A DNA stretch of 64,000 bases. It comes from Sporodiniella umbellata (Eukaryota > Mucoromycota > Mucoromycetes > Mucorales > Rhizopodaceae). The notes beneath the pieces are model-generated. The model was not told the origin of the DNA, made no database searches, and saw only the letters and a program-made list of their open reading frames with translations. Below are positions 33,846-45,088 of this stretch, in pieces (positions within the stretch are counted from its first letter, which is position 1; each line of letters opens with the position of its first letter). The DNA lies in the NCBI GenBank assembly GCA_025677835.1, contig JAIXMR010000112.1:1-64000 (forward strand), read 5' to 3'. The position numbers and the translations under genes were made by a program.

Positions 33846-36800
33846 ATGACAGACTATGTTGACGAGACGGTGAGATATGTTCCGTTAGAACATAAAGAGA
33901 ACACTATGAACAACGTGGATCCTTCTCTGTTAGCCAAATACCTTGAGCCTGAATTTTTTGACGCCAAACCAGACAGCGATACCAAAGACTTGGGATTCAT
34001 CACCCTCAACGATCGTGAACGTTTGGACTTTGATGATCAGGACGATCATTCCATAGAAATAGATCAGACCGGAGCAGAAAAGGCAGCTATACTTGCACCT
34101 CGTGAATACCAATACGAACTCTATCAAAAAGCATTAAAGGAAAATGTCATTACCGTCTTGGACACAGGAACCGGAAAAACCTTGATTTCAGTCTTACTCA
34201 TTAAACAAATGGTTCATTTAGAAAGACAGGCACGCTTGACCCGACGCGAGGTAATCAGAAAACAGCCAGTGGGTTTTAGGTATTCATAGGTGGCTAGACA
34301 AAGCTCGCTTTTTTCTTGGTAGACCGCGTACCGCTGGTATTTCAACAGGCCAGTGTGATTCGAGCCAATTGCGATGTGGCCTTAGAATACATGTGTGGGG
34401 AGATGGATGTGGACAACTGGTCTGAAAAGAAATGGAAGACGATCTTTGAAGAAAACGATGTGTGTGTGATGACAGCCCAGATCTTTTTGGATGCACTGTA
34501 CAGCGGTTTTATCAGTATCGATAAGGTACACACACTCTCTGCCTGTACCTTGCACAGATACTGACTGCTGTCTAGGCTCATCTTATTGTATTTGACGAAT
34601 GCCATCATGCTACCAAGAAGCACCCTTTTAACCTGATTATGCGATTGTTCTATGACCGCTGTGCTGTTGAGAATCGACCCAAGATCTTTGGAATGACGGC
34701 CTCTCCTATGCATTCGAAATCGAGTGTGGATGCCAGCGTAACGTGAGACCCGACTTTTTTTTTTTTTTTTTTTTTTTTATTGCTAGAAAACAGGACACTC
34801 ACCGGCCATTCTAGACTGCTGGAAAAGAACTTGAACGCGCATGTCTATACAGCTTCGACTGCCGAGCTAAAGATAGAGGCGACAAAAGAAATCGTGATCA
34901 ACTATAGCACGGATATTGTTTATGAGGAGACAGAAATGACCCAGAAAATCCGCAAGAATGTTGGTTCCCTCTTGCGATTAAAGCGTTGCTTTGTGACCAT
35001 CAAGGACATCCTTTCGCAGCTAGGGCCCTGGTGCTGTGATATGATGTGGAAAGTGATGTTGACGGATCTTGAGCGTCGTATGACGCGACAGACCCAAGAT
35101 CTTGACCGAGACGCGCTGATTGACGAAGACCTTGCTCTGAAAGAGACGTATGAACTGGTGGATGCCATGGCACTCCCCCGGAATCCAGATATCAAGGACA
35201 GGACGTTGTTTACGTCCAAGGCTGCGTTATTGGTACAGCTTCTTTTGTTCTGGGTGGGCAATTTCGAGAGTTTTTGTGGGATTATCTTTGTCGAGCGTCG
35301 ACATACTGCGGTGGCGATTCAGAAACTGATTGAAGCCTTTGATTGCCTGAGCCCGATTCAATGTGGTTATTTGATCGGCCATGGTTCATCAGAAGAAGGT
35401 GATGTTCGCATGTCGTTTGAGGAACAGAACAGGGTGATTCGTAAGTTTAGAAACGGCCAGATCAATATTCTGGTGGCTACCAACGTAGCTGAGGAAGGGC
35501 TGGATATCCAGCCTTGTAACTTTGTGATTCGGTAATCAGAGCATTCATTGTAATTATTGCTAACGGCTGATTTAGGTTTGATTTCTTCCATACCCTGATT
35601 GCCTATATCCAGTCGCGCGGCCGAGCGCGTTATCCGAAATCAAAGTATATTATTATGATGGACGAAAAGAATACCAACAACACGAGTACGCTGGACGAAT
35701 TTCGTGCGATGGAAGAAGCGATGAAACTCTACTGTCAGGCGTTACCGGCCGAACGCAACGTTGCCCATAAATACTCACTTGGCGACAAGGGGCTTGAGTC
35801 AGACGAAGAGTACGATTCCGACGAGGATTTCCTGGAAAGCGCCATCACAGATCTTGAGACGGGGGCGACGCTGACCAAACACAACGCGGTCCCCTTGATC
35901 CACCGTTACTGCAGCAGTCTTCCCTCGGATAGTTTCTGTGTGCTGAAACCGATCTTTGAGTTTTCTGGTTCGGGCGAAGGCTATCAATGCACGCTCATCC
36001 TGCCCAGCAATGCTGCTCTCCAGCGCGTCGAATCCCCCCATGTTCGATCCAAGGATCTGGCCAAGGCGCTTGCCGCTCTCCAGGCGTGCGCTGAGCTCAA
36101 GCAGGTCCATGCGCTCGATCGACATCTGATGCCGCGCAATATCCGCCGGGAGATTCTGGGCGAGATGGAGGCTCAGTACGATGAGAACGGATACGTGATT
36201 GGCAGTCGACGGCGCCATGGTCTATACGATAAGCGAACCCCCAAGTTTTGGGAAAGACAGGCAGAAGAAGAAGAAGCGATTGATGTGGAAGACGATGAGG
36301 ATCTGCTGAGAGGCAACGTGTTAAAACAGAAAGGCAGGCTGAGCCCTGTGCAGGACGGTCCTCAGGCCACGGTGGAGACAAAGGATGTCAGTCAAGAAGA
36401 GCCCGCGACCGACCCCATTGCGGTACAAGAAGAAGAGCTGGGCCAAGGGCCTTTCCCATTCTGGTTCACGGTTCTGGAGGTGCAGACCAAAGATGGCACG
36501 TTTGAGCACCGGCCCTATCGACGCCTGTGCCTGATGACCCGTCAACCGTTGATGGCACTCCCAGACCTGACCTTGTTCCATCAGAGCCAACCGTTTACGG
36601 TGAAGTTGCGGGTGATCCCAACAGAGCTCAGCCTGAGCCGAGCGATCGTGGTGACCCTGTCAGAGTATATGATGCATCTGATGCGAGAGCTGATGAACAA
36701 AGAATACCAGTGCGCGATGGTGGACATTCCTTACTTTGTAGTTCCCTTTGTGCAGGGTGCTGAGCAAGCCGACTACGAAGCCCTCTCGCCTGACGCTCTG

Positions 36801-37385
36801 TGGGCCCTGGTCGATTGGGAGCAGGTGATGATGATTCAAGAGCAAAGACAGATGCTGCTGGATCTGAGGGAGGTGCAAGACGTGTCTGATCTGATTGTGA
36901 TTGACCGTTCAGACCATTTCCGTCGGTATGTTATCACGCAAGTCAGCGATGAATTGACGCCGATGAGCGCTATTCCTGAAGGTCGCCAGTTTCGTGATTC
37001 GATGACCGGCGTGTTTGCAGACGCGATGGGCGACAGGTTCAAGGTGACGATGGAGAATCAGCCACTGTTGGAAGTCCAGCGTATTAAACGCACAATGAAC
37101 TATCTGTATCCTGGCGTGGCTGTACAGGCACACATCAAAGGACAGTTGAATACCTGGGTTATTCCCGAGTTCTGCAGCCGATACTTTATCTATGCGAGTG
37201 TCTATGTGGCGATGTTGATGGTTCCGTCCATCATGACCCGGATCGATTCTCTCTTGCTCTGCTACGATGCACGCGAACGTTACGACCTGCCGATCAATGA
37301 CCAATACATGCTCGAGGCTTACACCATGCCTTCAGCCAGTATGGCAATGAACTATGAACGTTTAGAGACGTTGGGAGGTATAAAA

Positions 37386-37435
<50 letters not shown>

Positions 37436-38791
37436 AGATAGCTGACCTTGTTGTGTGACTAGACTCTTTATTAAAGTTTATTGCTACGATTCGATTGTAC
37501 ATTAATTTTCCGTTTAGTAACGAAGGCGAGCTCCACCATTTACGGATCCGAGTGGTATGTAACCGAGCCATGTACCGGGCGGCGAAACGACTCAAGTTCT
37601 ATCGGTACGTTACCAGCCAGACGTTCAACCGACGTTACTGGCGACCACCCCACTTCAAGTGTGCGGTGGACACGGCGGAGACAAGGGAGATGCTGAGCAA
37701 ACACCGATTATCAGACAAGACGTTGGCGGATATTGTGGAAGCGTCACTGGGGGCGGGGTATTTGAGCCAGGGATTGGAAGGATGTCTGCATACAGCGATT
37801 CAACTACAGATTCCATTTGACGAGATCAAGTGTTGGGCGGATTTCAATCGAACGTTTAGGGAGCTTCGTAAGACGGTGCCAGCCCGAGCGGAAATCAAAG
37901 CGCTCCGGTTGCTGGACGTGGCCAGAGTGCAGTCGTTGGTGGGCCATGGGTTTGAGAGCCCGTTACTGATGGTAGAAGCGCTGACGCATGCCAGCTTACC
38001 GAACGCGACGGCCCCGTGCTATCAACGGCTGGAGTTTTTAGGGGATGCGATTCTGGATTTCTTGGTGATCCGGTACCTGTACACGACCTATCCTCAAGCG
38101 GAACCGGGAGAGATCACGACGTTGAAAGATTCGTGCGTGAATAACCATGTGCTGGGGATTATCTGCCTCAACCAGGGACTTCATAAACATATTATTCATT
38201 ACTCTGGTAAGCTGATCCGATCCATCGAGTTTCTGGAGAACGAGGTAAGGGAACTCAAGGCTTGCGGGCGAGACGTGGGTGAGTACTGGGCCGAGCTGAA
38301 TATCCCCAAAGTGCTTTCGGATGTGGTAGAAAGCATGCTGGGTGCTCTTTTTGTCGATGCCGAGTTCAACCTTGCTCCATGTGAAAAGCTATTTGAGCGA
38401 TGGTTTGTGCCTGTCTTTCAACAGCATGTGACGCCTGAACGTGTCAAGATTCATCCCATGCGGAAACTCTTGACAGACCTTCAAGCCTTTGGCTGTGATG
38501 GCTTCATGCTCAGGTAGAACCTTTTTCTCTATTTTGATGTACTCATCTCTCGATAGAAACCATTCGACCGGCTCCACCGGACCTGAAAGTCAAAAATGCG
38601 TGGTCTTTTTACACGATCAACCTCTGGCCTGTGGTTCGGACTGGAATATCAAAGTCGCTCGAAGAAGAGCAGCCGAAAAGGCAAGTCAACGATTGGCGGA
38701 TGAACCCACCTTACTCGATCAGGTCTGTAACTGTCGTGTGGCTACCCTCCGACGCGGCTTGGAAGAAGAAGAAGAAGATTTGGAAGGATAA
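33846..38791 (+). CDS. DCL: Dicer-like ribonuclease III
   Basis: Seven exons: 33846-34250, 34298-34525, 34576-34742, 34794-35531, 35576-37377, 37463-38513 and 38557-38791, encoding 1541 aa. The helicase has Walker A LDTGTGKTLIS, motif II IVFDECHHA, motif III GMTASP, VATNVAEEGLDIQ and motif VI IQSRGRARYPKS. The Dicer dimerisation region (around residues 620-720) and a diverged PAZ-like region follow. RNase IIIa is YERLETLGDSLLKFIA, split by intron 5, with ADIVEASLGAGY. RNase IIIb is QRLEFLGDAILDFLV with SDVVESMLGALFVD. Both acidic catalytic sets look intact. A C-terminal dsRNA-binding domain has KVARRRAAEKASQRLAD. The enzyme cuts dsRNA into small RNAs for RNA silencing. Whether it matches Dcl1 or Dcl2 of Mucor cannot be told from this window. 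A T-rich tract precedes the start; ZPR1 begins only 115 bp after the stop. Confidence 0.95.
37390..37433 (+). repeat. (GA)n microsatellite in Dicer intron 5
   Basis: About 22 GA units fill half of the 85-bp intron 37378-37462. That intron interrupts the codon for the aspartate of the RNase IIIa signature LETLGD. Confidence 0.9.
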
Positions 38792-38797
38792 AATAAA
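38792..38797 (+). terminator. AATAAA at the Dicer stop
   Basis: AATAAA hexamer immediately after the TAA stop. With only 115 bp to the ZPR1 start codon, the Dicer 3' end and the ZPR1 promoter must share this short T-rich stretch. Confidence 0.35.
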
Positions 38798-38906
38798 AGC
38801 CTCGTCCAGTGCTGTGACCGTGAAATTCCTTTTTTTTTTTTTTTTTTTTTGGTTTTTTTTTTTTTTTTTTTTTTTTTTTGGGATTTTTATTTTATTTTGA
38901 TTCACT

Positions 38907-40444
38907 ATGGCTGAACCTATGTTTGTTGACCTCAGTGAGAGTGCACCCACTGAAATTGAAAGTTTGTGTATGAAATGTCAAGAGAATGTAGGTGACAATG
39001 ATGTTTTATGAAGGGGAGGAAACTGAGAGTTGCGATTGAATGTAGGGTTTGACACGTATTTTGTTATCCAAGATTCCTCACTTCAAGTAATTGTTTACCA
39101 AAAAAAAAAAAAAAAAAAAAAAAAAAGCAAAAGACTGATAAGGGTGGGGGGGTTTTTTTTTTTTTTTTTTTTTTTTGTGTGTGATAGAGAGATTATTATC
39201 ATGGCGTTTGAATGTGCTCATTGTGGCTTTCGTAACAATGAACTTCAAAGTGCGGGAGTGGTCAACGAACGTGGGCATACGATTACGGTGTCAGTTCAAA
39301 AGAAAGAGGTAGGTGGGAGTGTGTTGTAGAGGAAGGCTGATGTGAGTGAGGATAGGATTTGAACCGACAGCTGGTAAAATCGGATTACTGCGCAGTGAAA
39401 TTTCTCGAGTTGGATATGGAGATTCCAGCCAATAACGATCGAGGGCTGTTGACGACGGTAGAAGGACTGGTAGGCAATGCGATAGAAGATCTCGAGGCGG
39501 GACAGCCTGTGCGCAAGATCCAAGACGAAGCGGTGTATAGACGAATTGAAGAGATTTTGGCGACGATGCGAGAGTATAAGGAAGGACGTGGGTTTACGAT
39601 CGTATTGGATGATCCCTCGGGCAACTCGTATGCAGAGAACCGATGTTTACCACAACAAGACCCACAGATCAAGTTACGATGGTATACACGCAGTGCGGAG
39701 CAACAAGCGTTTTTGGGTCTCCAGGAGAACAGTGAACAGACACCAGCCGAGAAAGCAGCGATAGAAGCATCTGGGCGTATCAAGGCAGCCACAGCGTCAG
39801 AGATGGTGAACGAACAAGGGATTCCTGAGGTGATGAGTTTCCCAGCCAACTGTCCGAGCTGTAACACGCCCTGTGCGACCAACATGCACTTGATGCAAAT
39901 CCCTCACTTTAAAGAAGTCGTGATTATGGCCACGCACTGCGAGCACTGTGGGTACAAGAGCAACGATGTGAAAGCGGGAGGCGCGATTTCCGAAAAGGGA
40001 CGTCGGATTCTATTGAACATGACGGAAGCCGAAGATTTGTCGCGCGATATTCTCAAGTCAGAGACGTGTGGCTTGAGTATTCCGGAGATTGATCTAGAAC
40101 TGACGCCGGGCACGTTGGGCGGACGGTTTACGACGATTGAAGGTTTGCTGAGACAGGTGCACGATGAACTCGAACGTCGTGCGCCTTTTATTCAAGGGGA
40201 TTCGGGCACGAGCGAAAGCAAGGAACGCTGGGCTACGTTCTTGGCCAAGGTCAAGGCAGTGGCTGATGGTGAACGATTGCCTATCAAGATTATTGTGGAC
40301 GATCCGCTTGCCAACTCTTATCTCCAAAACCTGTATGCACCCGACCTTGACCCGCAAATGACGATTGAAGATTACGAAAGAGACTGGCAGACAAACGAAG
40401 ATTTGGGTGTAAACGACATGAAGTTAGAAAACTACGCTGAATAA
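38907..40444 (+). CDS. ZPR1: ZPR1-type zinc-finger protein
   Basis: Four exons: 38907-38987, 39046-39086, 39188-39308 and 39356-40444, giving 443 aa. Two copies of the ZPR1 module are visible. The first C4 zinc finger is built from CMKCQENGLTRILLSKIPHF and IIIMAFECAHCGFRNNELQ, joined across introns. The second is CPSCNTPCATNMHLMQIPHF followed by VVIMATHCEHCGYKSNDVK. Each is followed by an A/B domain with related sequences such as DDPSGNSYAEN and DDPLANSYLQN. ZPR1 is a conserved eukaryotic chaperone-like factor that binds eEF1A and helps it fold, shuttling between cytoplasm and nucleus. The start ATG lies about 25 bp after a long T-tract (38830-38880). Confidence 0.96.
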
Positions 40445-41364
40445 AAATTTTTTTTTTTTTAAGTTTTTAAGGGATCGTCTATGAAAAAGCTTAAAACAGA
40501 CACTCTACAGACTCATGTGATGGTGTGAAGAATTGTCATTTTGAATATATAAAAAAAAAATAGAAAGAAATAATCACATGGGCCCCCTCAGTCTATTCTG
40601 TGAAATGTTTGTTTTCGGAATGTGTTTGTGGGGAAAAAATAAATAAGAAAACTATCCCGCATCTCTCCGTAGAGACAAGGTCAACGCGTTGGTTGAACTT
40701 GGCAGGGTTACACTCACGAATGTAAGCGTACGTGTGAAAACCAAGCCTGATCTGAAAAGGCGGTAGTCATACTCTATGCATCCAGGGTGGGAGAAAACAA
40801 GTCGGCCGGACAAGGGTCGCGTTACTCAAAATGCGGTGTTTTTCACACCCTCAAAGCAGCACGGACAAAGCGTTATTCAACGTGTGATTTCTTTTCGTCT
40901 GAAGATTGCGTGATGAATATTCGGAGAGAGAAAGAAAGAAAGAGAAAGAGAGAAAAAAAAAAAAAAAAAAAGCATGCCATTTCAAGCCAAGCGGAGGACC
41001 GATTGTCTGGATTTAGAATTTTCTTACCCCACATCGCCATTTTTTTTTTTTTTTTTTTTTTTTCTCTCTCACTCTCTCCACCCGTTCCTGGAGATACTCT
41101 AAAACCCATCGTCCGTGTGAGGTTTTGCCCTTGAAAGTAAGCTGATCTAAAGGCGGGGGGATCGTTTTCTATGCGTGTGAAAAAAAAAAAAAAAAAAAAA
41201 AGGTAGAAAGTTTCCTTTTCGGGTTATCGCCTCCCATCTCTCTTTTTTTTTTTTTTTTTTTTTTTTCGGATGTGTGGAGAATAGAAATCACGAAAGCCCC
41301 CCAACACCCCCCTATCTTGAACCATCATTGACCCAAAATAATAATAATAATCCTAATCATAATA

Positions 41365-41401
<37 letters not shown>

Positions 41402-41415
41402 TTTTGTCTTATAAA

Positions 41416-41456
<41 letters not shown>

Positions 41457-41510
41457 CTTTCTTTTTTTCATCTTTTTTTGTTATTATTTATTTATTTTTT
41501 TCCCTTGACC
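40445..41510. other. Upstream region of the Mig1/CreA-like gene
   Basis: About 1.07 kb without a gene. It is marked by very long homopolymers: T at 41041-41063, A at 41180-41201, T at 41242-41266, A at 41369-41397 and T at 41420-41456, plus AAT repeats near 41339-41368. Two sequences fit the CreA/Mig1 core SYGGRG: GCGGGG near 41155 on plus, and GTGGGG as CCCCAC near 41028. Both could be autoregulatory sites, but such short matches are expected by chance. Confidence 0.6.
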
Positions 41511-42128
41511 ATGTCCAGTTTCTATAGCGCCATTCAGCTCCACCCTACAGCCAGTGCACCTAAAAAGGCCATTCCGCCGGTAGACAAGGCCAATATTCCC
41601 AGACCTTACAAGTGCCCGATGTGTCCCAAATCGTTCTATCGATTGGAACATCAAACCCGGCATATTCGTACACATACGGGAGAAAAGCCTCACCCCTGCA
41701 CTTTTACCGGCTGTACAAAGCGATTCTCTCGCTCAGACGAACTCACCCGTCATGTCCGCATCCACACTTGTCCCAACAAGAGAAGGGCACGGAGAACAAA
41801 AGACACCAAAATCATCCAACACAGCCAACCCCCGATTCGTTCCATGCCACCCTCACCTGCTCTTTCTGCCAGTTCTCGTTTTTCTGAGGCAGAAGATCTT
41901 ATCACCCCAGGCCATTCACCTACCCTTTCACCTGCCTTTCTCTCTTTGGGTTCTCCCAAACCTGCCTCTAAACTACCTCCACTCGCTTTGGATTCTCGCA
42001 CCTCCACTCTCAACCTATTGGATTTACTCGAAAGACCACCCCAGGCCCGTGTTTTGCCTCCCATCGCTCATCGGCCTCCCCCGCTTACTACCAGCTTACC
42101 TTCCATTCATTCCCTTCTTCCTTTCTAA
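41511..42128 (+). CDS. Mig1/CreA-type C2H2 zinc-finger transcription factor
   Basis: Single exon, 205 aa. Two C2H2 fingers occupy residues ~36-85: [23 protein letters not shown] and linker [10 protein letters not shown], then [19 protein letters not shown]. The recognition-helix residues (RLEHQTRH and RSDELTRH) are those of Mig1/CreA, which bind GC-boxes and repress genes for alternative carbon sources when glucose is present. The rest is Pro/Ser-rich and ends in [10 protein letters not shown]. At ~205 aa it is much shorter than ascomycete CreA (~400 aa). The ATG follows a >80-base T-rich stretch. AATAAA at 42284-42289 is a likely 3' signal, in convergent arrangement with the FAO2 remnant. 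Confidence 0.9.
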   Translation: MSSFYSAIQLHPTASAPKKAIPPVDKANIPRPYKCPMCPKSFYRLEHQTRHIRTHTGEKPHPCTFTGCTKRFSRSDELTRHVRIHTCPNKRRARRTKDTKIIQHSQPPIRSMPPSPALSASSRFSEAEDLITPGHSPTLSPAFLSLGSPKPASKLPPLALDSRTSTLNLLDLLERPPQARVLPPIAHRPPPLTTSLPSIHSLLPF

Positions 42129-42568
42129 GCCAAACCTCTATGCCTCTTCCATCTATCGCCATCTATACATACTTCATCTCCCTGGGCATGACCCTCCTTT
42201 CACGCCCATTTTATTTTTCCCCCACCCCTTCTTTTTTTTTTTGTACATAATAGCCCTCTCTTTCTTTTCTATAGACTTGATCCAATAAACTACTTTTTCA
42301 TTCCCCATGTCTTTTTTTTTTTAAGGGTCTGGCCATCACTCGACACGTGGGCCAGATCCGATATGATTGGACGATACAATCAGGGTTCTTTTTCTTACTC
42401 CGCAGAGATAACAAATAAATCGTTCTCCGGTGGGGAAACTTTTGGATCCACGCTCTTTCTCCGTCATCATCAGAGGTGATGTCAAGAAAAAGGTGTCCCT
42501 TGGCCTTCTTCTGTGTAGCCTTCTTATTCAGGGACAGAAACATTGGCACTGCACGTGTAATAAAAAAA

Positions 42569-42603
<35 letters not shown>

Positions 42604-42675
42604 GGTGCTCGGAAAAATACGGAAAAAAAAAAAATAAGAGAGTGGATGCCTATTCTATCTTCCTGTTTTTAAAAG
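42129..42675. other. Convergent 3' spacer
   Basis: 547 bp between the stops of the convergent Mig1/CreA-like gene and the FAO2 copy. It holds an A-tract/T-tract junction at about 42561-42602 and no supported gene. Confidence 0.65.
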
Positions 42676-42898
42676 TCATTGTTTTCTTGACTGTGATTTG
42701 AGAATAGAGCCAGCGATGGAGAGAGCGACAGCTTCAATGGTCACCATAGGATTGACGCCTAAAGACGTGGGCAGAACAGAAGCATCGGCCACATACAGAT
42801 TTTCTATTTCCCAGGTTTCCCCTGTGGGCTGAACGACGGACGTGTCGGGAGAAATGCCCATCCGACTTTTTTTTTTAAATGAGATAAAAGTAGCGTTG

Positions 42899-42931
<33 letters not shown>

Positions 42932-45031
42932 AATCTTACTTTGTACACATGGGATGCGCTGCCCCACAGAAATAATCGCCTGCCACCAGACCGTGATGGG
43001 CCAAGCGCTCTTTCCAGGCGAGAAACCGTGGATGGTTGATCGAACGCTCCTCTCCCGGCTTGAACTCAAAAGGGGCCTGATAGTGCTGTCCACAGGCTAC
43101 CTTACGCGCTCCAGCACTTACCATCCCATCCGCTCCCTTGAGTATGCCTTTCATCATGGACTGCGCGTCTTGTGCTGAGAGTGTGTAGTGCACACGAGCG
43201 TTTTCTTCTGCGTCATAATCCACACTCCCTTTTGAATCTTGATCGCGTACCATCACTACAAAACAAGCCGCCTGATGAATGTCGAGCATCGTGTCTTTAT
43301 GAGCCGCTCCGTTTTCCCATGGAAAGTAATGGCAATAGAACAAAGGTGGCAAAAATACCGACGCGAGATAAAAGTCCCCTGCCTCATAGACCGCGTTGCT
43401 GTACGATCTCCCCTCGTGAAGCTTGAACCTCCGTCTCAAAAAAGCCCACGCAGCTGGTAATTGGATGCACCTTCAGGGATTGGCCAATCAGGGCGTTCTT
43501 GAGTCCACTACGGAGCAAGAGGCCTGGCGACTGAAGCGTGCCGGCACTGACCACCACCCGTCCTGCTTCGATCGTCACTTCACTCCCATCCCTTAACTCA
43601 CACAGCACACCCACCGCACGTCCATCCCGGACGATCACTCGCTTCACTCGCGTTTGATCCAACAGCTGGGCACCGTCCTTGCTGGCCCTACTCAACCAAC
43701 TTTGCACTGTTCCTTGCTTCACCCCCTGACGGCAGCCCAGATGGCATGTACCACACGCATGCCGTTGACCGCCCGTGTTTTGAGGAATCGTCGCTACGTC
43801 TATCCCTAGCTTTCGATGCTTTGGTCAGTCTTGCGCTTTTCTTTTGGCTCCTCTACCTGCAGCCTTTGACAAGTATATCACCCGAGCCGTTTTCTGTCAC
43901 ATTTTCCGTCGAGGCCCCAATACGTGCTAAGACCCTTTCAATCGTTTGCGAAAACTAAAAGCCTACAGTGGGTGGTTCCATTCCTCTTTCGCTGTTCACT
44001 TACCTCCAGAGAACCAAAATAACTCAATCCTAACTCTTCCCATGCTTTCCTTACGCTCATCAAAGGCTAAACCCACACATTTAATCTCTCTCTCTCTTTT
44101 TTTTTTTTTGGGGGGATTTTTTTTTTTTTTTTTTTTTTTTTTGGGTTTTTGATTACCTCAAACGTAGCAGACCAATTGACAGCCGTACCGCCCCCCCCAT
44201 CGTACTGGCCGTGACTATGCCTAGATGCCCGCCTACGCTGATCCCCAGACCACTCGATTCGTAAAGATCGCGATAACCCTCTGCTTCGTTCCTGCCTAAT
44301 TTGCTTTCGTGTTTATATTTTCCTTTTTCGATGACGAGCACTGACTGTCCGTGAGCTGCCAGTTCGCTTGCCACCACACCTAAAATCCGATGAGCCTCCC
44401 CTCTCGCCCAAAGGGTCTTTTTTTTTTTTTTTTTTTTCCTTCCTTTTTACCTCCACCCGCGCCACTGCCTATCACGATTGTATCAAACCGCTGATGCGGT
44501 ACAGGCATGTCCAATACCGGTAACCTTTCCCCCGCTTTCCATCCATCCAGAGATGGAGGCCAGCCAAGCGCCTGCTCTACCAACGCCGGTGGCTGACGAT
44601 ACACCACCGTCAACGTCAGACTTCGAAACAGTCCCACCATGGCTCGGGTCGATGCATGTTGCGTCCACTCAAGCACAAGCGCTGTCCGGCGTGCAACTGA
44701 GCATTGATCCAACCGAGGTGTCTGCTCACAGAGAAACCTAACCGCCTGTACAAACTTGGCCTGTTGTTCAGGTAAAAACGACTGTTGTACAAAATCAACC
44801 ATCGCCGGTCGGTAACTCGCCCCCTGACAGTTTCCCCAACGCACGTACTTGCTCTGCACAATGGTCCGGTCGATGCTTGATCCATGCCGTAATCGCTCTA
44901 TCGCTTAACACAGGTACTAGCGTTTCCATCATCGCTTCTATCACCTTGACTGCCGTCGCATCCAATTCAAGTCGACCTGAAGAACGAAACAAAAAACGAT
45001 GATAATCTTTGACTGCCGTTTCTCTTGCCAT
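42676..45031 (-). pseudogene. Second fatty alcohol oxidase copy with broken reading frames
   Basis: Paralogue of the gene at 22663-24953 with the same exon order. Matching pieces are MARETAVKDYHRFLF at the start, SFLPEQQAKFVQAV, DTIVIGSGAGG at the FAD site, QSVLVIEKGKYKHES, SVRKAWEELGLSYF, ERVLARIGASTENV, CHLGCRQGVKQGTVQSWL, VVVSAGTLQSPGLLL and LYVADASVLPTSLGVNPM. The frame breaks in at least three places: a C5 run at 44820-44824, a C8 run at 44191-44198, and near 43408-43425. The junction between about 43860 and 43810 also fails in phase. Splice sites are otherwise kept. Because every break lies at or near a G/C homopolymer, either a young pseudogene or assembly errors fit. I lean to a decaying copy, but cannot exclude a functional gene. 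Confidence 0.75.
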
Positions 45032-45039
45032 TTCTCTTG

Positions 45040-45088
<49 letters not shown>

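Noticed and set aside
37378..37440. In-frame Glu-Arg repeat at the end of a long Dicer open frame
   Set aside because: It is the translation of the GA microsatellite in an intron; splicing 37377 to 37463 restores the RNase IIIa signature LETLGDSLLKF.
44800..44860. A 25-bp intron (GTACGT to CAG) that would repair the first FAO2 frame break
   Set aside because: Too short for splicing; all other introns here exceed 45 bp, and alignment with FAO1 places coding sequence across it.
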